A stretch of 27,256 nucleotides of DNA from Tubiluchus corallicola (taxonomy: Eukaryota; Priapulida; Priapulimorpha; Priapulimorphida; Tubiluchidae). The notes under the pieces were generated by a model. The model did no database searches, was not told the DNA's origin, and was given only the letters and a program-made list of their open reading frames with translations. Of the stretch, positions 13,076 through 27,256 are shown in pieces; positions within the stretch are counted from its first letter, which is position 1, and every line of letters begins with the position of its first letter. The translations under genes and the position numbers were made by a program. The stretch lies in the NCBI GenBank assembly GCA_030141605.1, contig JAQGDQ010000548.1:117818-145073 (forward strand), written 5' to 3'.

Positions 13076-13494
13076 GAAACTTTCTGTTTGAAAAGTCAGT
13101 AATCGTTCAGTGATCGTAAAACTTATTTAAGATTATTTTAAAGTCTCCATCTTGATCAATTTTCTTCTAGTAGTAATAATAACGACAATAATGATGTTAG
13201 TGATGATAATGTGGATGACATTAATAACAATAAAGTTAATAGTAATAATTATGGCCATAATAATAAAAACTACAACAACAGCAACAGATCGACAAGCAAA
13301 TTAGGGTATTTTTGCACGAATATTGAGAAGACAATGTCAGTTGACCTAGCTCTGGTCAGCGATCACAGTAATTACTCACTTAAAATGAATTTTCTTTTAC
13401 AGTAATTACCAGGCATCAATTAAATATATCCTTCTTAGCATGCAGATTGTAGATGTCTGAAATAGCGCCATCTGTCAGTTCTCTTCGAAAGTTT
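13076..13494. other. No gene; weak AAT/GAT trinucleotide patch at 13171-13290
   Basis: Degenerate AATAATAACGACAATAATG-like sequence, then unique sequence. A 64-codon + frame at 13211-13405 is Asn-rich repeat translation and is not supported as a gene. Confidence 0.5.
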
Positions 13495-14090
13495 AGTCTC
13501 TTTTCTTGGCATACAAGGCACACAAGGTTACCCAGTGAAATAAAACAAATAGAATCTCTCTACCACTTTAAAGAGAAATTAAAAGAATATTAGTATAACA
13601 GGTTTCAACTTCCAGATTATGCATCCGATACTAATTACACAGACTTTCGTCTACCCCCGCCCCTGACTCCACAAAACGATTAAAAATGTAAAATTTTTAA
13701 AAAATTATGTAACGTAATACGTGTTATGTTAGTTTTTTAAAGTCAAAGGTATTAATAGTGTAAATGTAATGAGTGAAATTTACGTAATGTAAAGCATGTT
13801 TCTGTCAATTGTGTCATGTCAAATGTATATATAGTGTAAAATATGTCACGCAAAATTTAAAGTACTTTTGTAATATTGTTTTGTAAAAATATTTTAATAT
13901 GGTGTTTGTAAATATGTCCATTTATTGTATATAATTAGGCCTTAGTTTTGCACTTAAATTTTTTAGTCTGCACTGGACGCATTTGTCTTGAACAGTGTTG
14001 TTATCTTAACATTACGCTGAGGCTTACTCAATTTTATTATAATGAGTGAACCATTTTAATGACAAATAAAGAATTAATAATAATAATAAA
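13495..14090 (+). mobile_element. Second copy of the same LINE family, ORF broken by an amber codon
   Basis: The frame 13495-13683 encodes RLPSEIKQIESLYHFKEKLK, aligning with LPSNLKQITSFDEFKSKLK of the 9743 copy. A TAG at 13591-13593 and the stop at 13681 follow, with no catalytic part. The 3' UTR holds TTTTTAGTCTGCACTGGACG at 13960 and ends GACAAATAAAGAATTAATAA into (TAA)n at 14074-14090. It is a dead 5'-truncated insertion whose tail ends about 360 bp upstream of the main gene's start codon. Confidence 0.75.
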
Positions 14091-14375
14091 GAGTGCAGCA
14101 GTAGTTTTCGAGACATTTTGTACAGACTAGGACACGTAGATCGTGGACCGTGTATCTATGTCTGGTGCAACAAAAGCTTGAACATTTATTAACCCACCGT
14201 GAACTTGATACGTCAGTCGAGAACGAATCGAGACGTCAAATTTTAATTTCTAAATTTATGAGGCAACTGTAAATGGGTATTCATTGTCCTGAGAGAATCG
14301 GGCGTGGTCAGTTTGACCTTTATATCTTCCACTAGCGGGTCCGGCGTGTCACCGATTGGCACAGTTACCATACAG

Positions 14376-14450
14376 TGAAAAACTATTGTAACTATTATCA
14401 CAGTTTCATGCAAAACTTCTTCTTCATTGACTAATATAGGTTCTGCAAAC
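14376..14450 (+). promoter_or_regulatory. 5' leader with short upstream ORF before the start codon
   Basis: An out-of-frame ATG at 14408-14410 opens an eight-codon ORF that ends at TAA 14432-14434, 16 nt before the main ATG. If the transcript starts upstream of 14408, this uORF would be in the leader and could lower translation. An in-frame TGA at 14376-14378 makes 14451 the first possible in-frame ATG. The transcription start is not visible. The nearest upstream repeat is a LINE tail ending near 14090, which leaves about 360 bp of unique sequence as candidate promoter. Confidence 0.4.
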
Positions 14451-24185
<9,735 letters not shown>

Positions 24186-24596
24186 TATTCCAGAATATTC
24201 CCTTTACTTAAGTAGCCAAAAACGAGTCTATAAGTAACTCATGTATTGCATTGCTGATATTCTTGACCAAATATTGTCCCCATCAGGGTGTGAAATGCTG
24301 AAGAGGGGAGTACTTCGAACCTATTTTACTGGAACTTACATTACTCATGTTGGTGTGGAACAGGGATGTGGAAAACAAACGTGGATTTCATAAAGAACAA
24401 ACGGATTAATTTTACAGCTGTAATCAGTCTCCCATTACTCTCCCGTAAGAGATCTGGTAATAGAGGTCATCAAATGCCGATATCCACATTTGTGCATTTT
24501 TCAATTGCCTTATTAATTATGTATCAAGAATGTGTTGTCTAGTTATTAGGTGGTACTGCCTGGAACTCCTATAATGACGTCATCAGACCTTCGCTG
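24186..24596 (+). other. 3' flank of the main gene, no canonical AATAAA seen
   Basis: No AATAAA or ATTAAA hexamer is evident in the 400 nt after the stop. The nearest variant is CATAAA around 24390. The real 3' end may lie further downstream or use a variant signal. No other feature is visible here. Confidence 0.4.
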
Positions 24597-24880
24597 ATCT
24601 AAGAGATCGCTGCTGTAGGTCAAAGGTTAAGCGTACCACAGCAACGCGTCTTAACTACCGCCGTCGCATGACATGTGGGTAAAGCAATGCCTTTTGCTGC
24701 ATCAGTTCAGTAACTTCAATTATTTTCCGTGCACGTACTTAATTATGTATAGTTTGTGAGTAGATATGCAGTCTTACTAGCAGGATCTTGCTAGGGAGCA
24801 AGAAAAAGTGAACTAGGCAAGACTCTAGCTAGCTGCTAAAATGCTAAAACGGTTGCTATTACAACATAATAGGCTTCGCG
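24597..24880 (-). mobile_element. AATAAGCC-family MITE, copy 2, reverse and truncated
   Basis: GCTGTAGGTCAAAGGTTAAG, then CATCAGTTCAGTAACTTCA and TACTAGCAGGATCTTG match the reverse complement of 5076-5470. Terminal inverted repeats are not recognisable, so both ends are eroded or deleted. Confidence 0.7.
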
Positions 24881-25378
24881 TTCAAAGGATTTTTTGCTTG
24901 TTTTTAGTTTAAATCTCCCGCAATACTGTGCCGACCGCGCCGTTACGTGACGTCATATACGCACAATGTAAATCAGGGAAAGAAAAGGCAATGTTAAACT
25001 ATCTCTCAAAAAACTCTCCATGCAAAATTATGTTACTTAGCTTTTCGCTTACCTGCTTGAAAGACTTATGTAACTAGACGAACAATTGAAAATATTTGTG
25101 CCTATTAGGTAAAATGTCATTGACTCACCTCCAGGGTGCGCCACACACTAGCCAAAAACGCATTTTCATCTTGTTGACAAGATAGTGTATTTTAAAATTT
25201 TAGTCAATTAGCAACATATGTATGCTACGAATGCTCTGATTATTTTTTACTTAAAGTTAAACTTGTTTCAAACGACCTGCAATTAAATTTGACTATGTAA
25301 ACAGTGCTTCTCAAAAGTTTCTTGACTGATTATGGAAAACAGTAAAATTAATAAATTGAACGATTTGTTTGCCTGTTT
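24881..25378. other. Intergenic, nothing recognised
   Basis: AT-rich sequence between two copies of the same MITE family, without an ORF or repeat I can support. Confidence 0.5.
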
Positions 25379-25758
25379 AATAAGTCTTCATTGTTCCAGC
25401 GATTGACGATGATCGTGTCAAGGTCAAAGGCTAAATGTACCAGACAATGCGTTTATGTACTGTAGACAATACCTTGCAGCCTCTGTTGTTGATAGTAACA
25501 ATTTTAACAGCTAGCTAATACCTTACCTAGTTCATTTTTTCTTGTTTTCAAGCAAATTCTGCTTGTAAATCACTCTACACACAGACTAATGCATCATTAA
25601 GCAAATTCCACGTAAAACAACTGAAGTTACTGAACTGATGCTTTGCTTCATGAACATGTCACGTGATGGTTGTAGTTAAGACGCGTTGCTATGGTACACG
25701 TAACCTTTAACCTGTAACAACTGCGCGTGCGCACAACGAAACTGAGAAAAGGCTTATT
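25379..25758 (+). mobile_element. AATAAGCC-family MITE, copy 3 (380 bp)
   Basis: The left end AATAAGTCTTCATTGTTCC is slightly diverged and the right end GAGAAAAGGCTTATT is intact. The body is collinear with 5076-5470 (CCAGCGATTGACGATGATCG, CACAGACTAATGCATCATTA, GGTACACGTAACCTTTAACC). Confidence 0.8.
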
Positions 25759-25856
25759 TGTTCTAGACTCTTTGTTATCATTACCGTTCTGGAAAATTCT
25801 GTATCATAACAATTACTATAAAGAATGTCAGGTGTTTCGGTAAATGGTTGTCACTA

Positions 25857-25921
25857 AGGTACCCAGTATGAGGTACCCCACCACCAGTATGAGATACCAC
25901 TACCCATGGTATGAGCACCAG
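25857..25921. repeat. Short degenerate repeat of CAGTATGAGGTACC
   Basis: Three to four imperfect copies of (C)AGTATGAG(G/A)TACC in about 60 bp, ending GGTATGAGCACC. Confidence 0.6.
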
Positions 25922-25967
25922 CTTGTTACTTTAATCAATGTAGTCTCTTTACTTTTGCAGTTTTATG

Positions 25968-26565
25968 TAAGGGTGCGTTCAAACTAGTGTGTTTTCTGTC
26001 TAACTACTCGCAAATGTGAACTGCATCACGAGCAACTGCAGGCAAGTTATTGCAAACACTCAGACAGTTCCTGTGAATTACTGTCTAGTGTGAATACCTC
26101 GGCGACGACTCTCGAGACTTCTCACAGCAAACAATTTTCTGCTCGTGTTTACTCTCAAAGAGTTACTCGCAACAAGTTTTGCTCTCTAGTCTGGAAATTA
26201 TTGCAAGGCACGTGGCGCATTACTGTGTAGTGTGAACCATCAGCGAGTTACTGTCTATTATGAACCATGGGCGAGTTACTCTCGACATTTCTCACGAGTG
26301 ATTTTAGCTCGTGATTACTGTCAAAGTGATACTCACACTAGCACTCTCTAGTCTGAACACTATTCCAAGGCATATGGCGAGTTACTGTCTAGTGTGAACC
26401 ATTGGCGAGTTACTCTCAGCACTTTTCACAGCGAGTGATTTGCACTTACTGTCAAAGAGTTACTCACACAATCGCTCTCTTGTCTGGACACTATTGCAAG
26501 GCACTTGGGGAGTTTCTTGGCGAGTCTATCAGGGGAGGAGGCTCGCTAGTGTGAACGCGCCATTA
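25968..26565. mobile_element. TIR element with internal degenerate repeats (598 bp)
   Basis: The ends TAAGGGTGCGTTCAAACTAG and (reverse complement) TAATGGCGCGTTCACACTAG form a 20-bp inverted pair with three mismatches. The interior is made of diverged units of roughly 170-180 bp with shorter motifs (GCGAGTTACTGTCTAGTGTG, CTATTGCAAGGCA, GTCAAAGAGTTACTC). AGTGTGAAC echoes the terminal repeat throughout. No ORF. Superfamily uncertain. Confidence 0.7.
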
Positions 26566-27153
26566 CAGTGTAAGTCATAAAAGTCATTGTGAAGCTCCTA
26601 TACAGCGCATTTTTTTCAAAATCATGGCCTAATTTATTGATCGTATTTATACTATGCTTGGTATGTTAATTGTTAAGTATATATGTTGCTAAGTGAAATT
26701 GTGTTAACTGCTACTGTTTAGAGGAACGTATAAAGTTCTTTACCGAATGATTATTTTTGTATTTGTCGCTTGCGAGTAACTCCATAATGCCAACTACTTC
26801 GCCGTGTTGTTGTTGTAGTTCAAGTCGTTTTCTCATTGTTAACACAATGCAGCTTAGACTAACAACGATGAATCATGAATGATCAATTAATGGCGGCTCG
26901 TAGCAAAACTTAGGGGGGGTGATGCTTCAGAAAATTTTTACCGTTGTTTTAATACTGTGTACAACGAAATAAACATACGTAATTTCATTGTTGTTATTTG
27001 TAATTGTAATTTTAAACTAATAAACAAACGAAAATTAATACACCAAAGAAGTCTTACTGATTATGACTAGAAGCCACACGACTCACTAATTAAAACTGCA
27101 GAGAAGCAGTCACGGTGCAACACGCTTCGCTACTCGCAACGATGCACAAAAAC

Positions 27154-27154
<1 letters not shown>
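26566..27154. other. Intergenic; possible hAT-like terminus near 26888
   Basis: AATGGCGGCTCGTAGC followed by GGGGGGTG resembles a hAT element end, but no partner end is inside the window. Nothing else recognised. Confidence 0.3.
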
Positions 27155-27192
<38 letters not shown>

Positions 27193-27256
27193 AAATCTTT
27201 ATTTGCACAATACACACACACACACACACACACGCACACACACACACACACACACA
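27155..27256 (-). mobile_element. Probable retroelement 3' end (reverse strand) between (GAT)n and (CA)n
   Basis: On the reverse strand the sequence reads (TG)n, TTGTGCAAATAAAGATTTAT, then (CAT)n. CAAATAAAGA followed by a trinucleotide tail matches the ends of the LINE copies at 10263 and 14062. The body, if any, lies past the window edge or was replaced by the CA repeat (27212-27256). Confidence 0.45.

Overview
The window is animal (metazoan) nuclear DNA: AT-rich, with a long gene of small exons and GT..AG introns, a tRNA-derived SINE, CR1/L2-like LINE ends, many short inverted-repeat DNA transposons and very long microsatellites. The repeat mix suits a marine invertebrate, but nothing here fixes the phylum. 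No bacterial-type operon, CRISPR array or canonical tRNA/rRNA gene was seen.

The one confidently modelled gene is on the + strand at 14451-24185. Seven coding exons (14451-14532, 16803-16907, 18327-18441, 20374-20486, 20908-21056, 21600-21696, 23092-24185) join in frame at GT..AG borders (intron phases 1,1,2,1,0,1) and give a 584-residue protein. It has a signal peptide, a Trp-rich six-cysteine domain of about 190 residues that I cannot assign to a family, and a 364-residue low-complexity tail encoded by one large last exon. The tail runs from a degenerate basic repeat, through an acidic Thr tract and a basic Thr/Pro tract, to a Lys-Pro-Ala segment, an Ala/Arg segment and a Gly/Ser/Phe end. 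It looks like a secreted matrix or mucin-like protein. The domain plus this tail is the best candidate for something undescribed.

Left part (1-14450): mostly repeats. It holds a pogo-like MITE (143-512), a Tigger-like element with a foldback end (1207-1650), an inverted pair of long-TIR elements (2270-2908 and 7962-8776), one copy of a second MITE family (5076-5470), a reverse-strand SINE (7318-7720), two LINE 3' ends of one family (9743-10290, 13495-14090) and probably a third LINE end finishing in a hexamer array (about 8940-9620). Three large microsatellite fields lie at 5958-6563, 10814-11772 and 12396-13075. A small reverse-strand cysteine-rich secreted ORF at 4261-4636 is interrupted by one in-frame amber codon.

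The gene's introns are also full of repeats. Two same-orientation TTAA-type MITEs flank exon 2. A hAT-like element fills part of intron 1 and a GGT-rich minisatellite follows exon 2. A pogo MITE and a possible small antisense exon lie in intron 3, and an 84-89 bp tandem repeat in intron 4. GA/UA and CU/UA tracts in introns 5 and 6 are mutually complementary around exon 6.

Right part (24186-27256): no gene seen. It contains two more copies of the 5076-type MITE in opposite orientations, a 598-bp TIR element with internal degenerate repeats (25968-26565), and a reverse-strand retroelement-like 3' end at the window edge.
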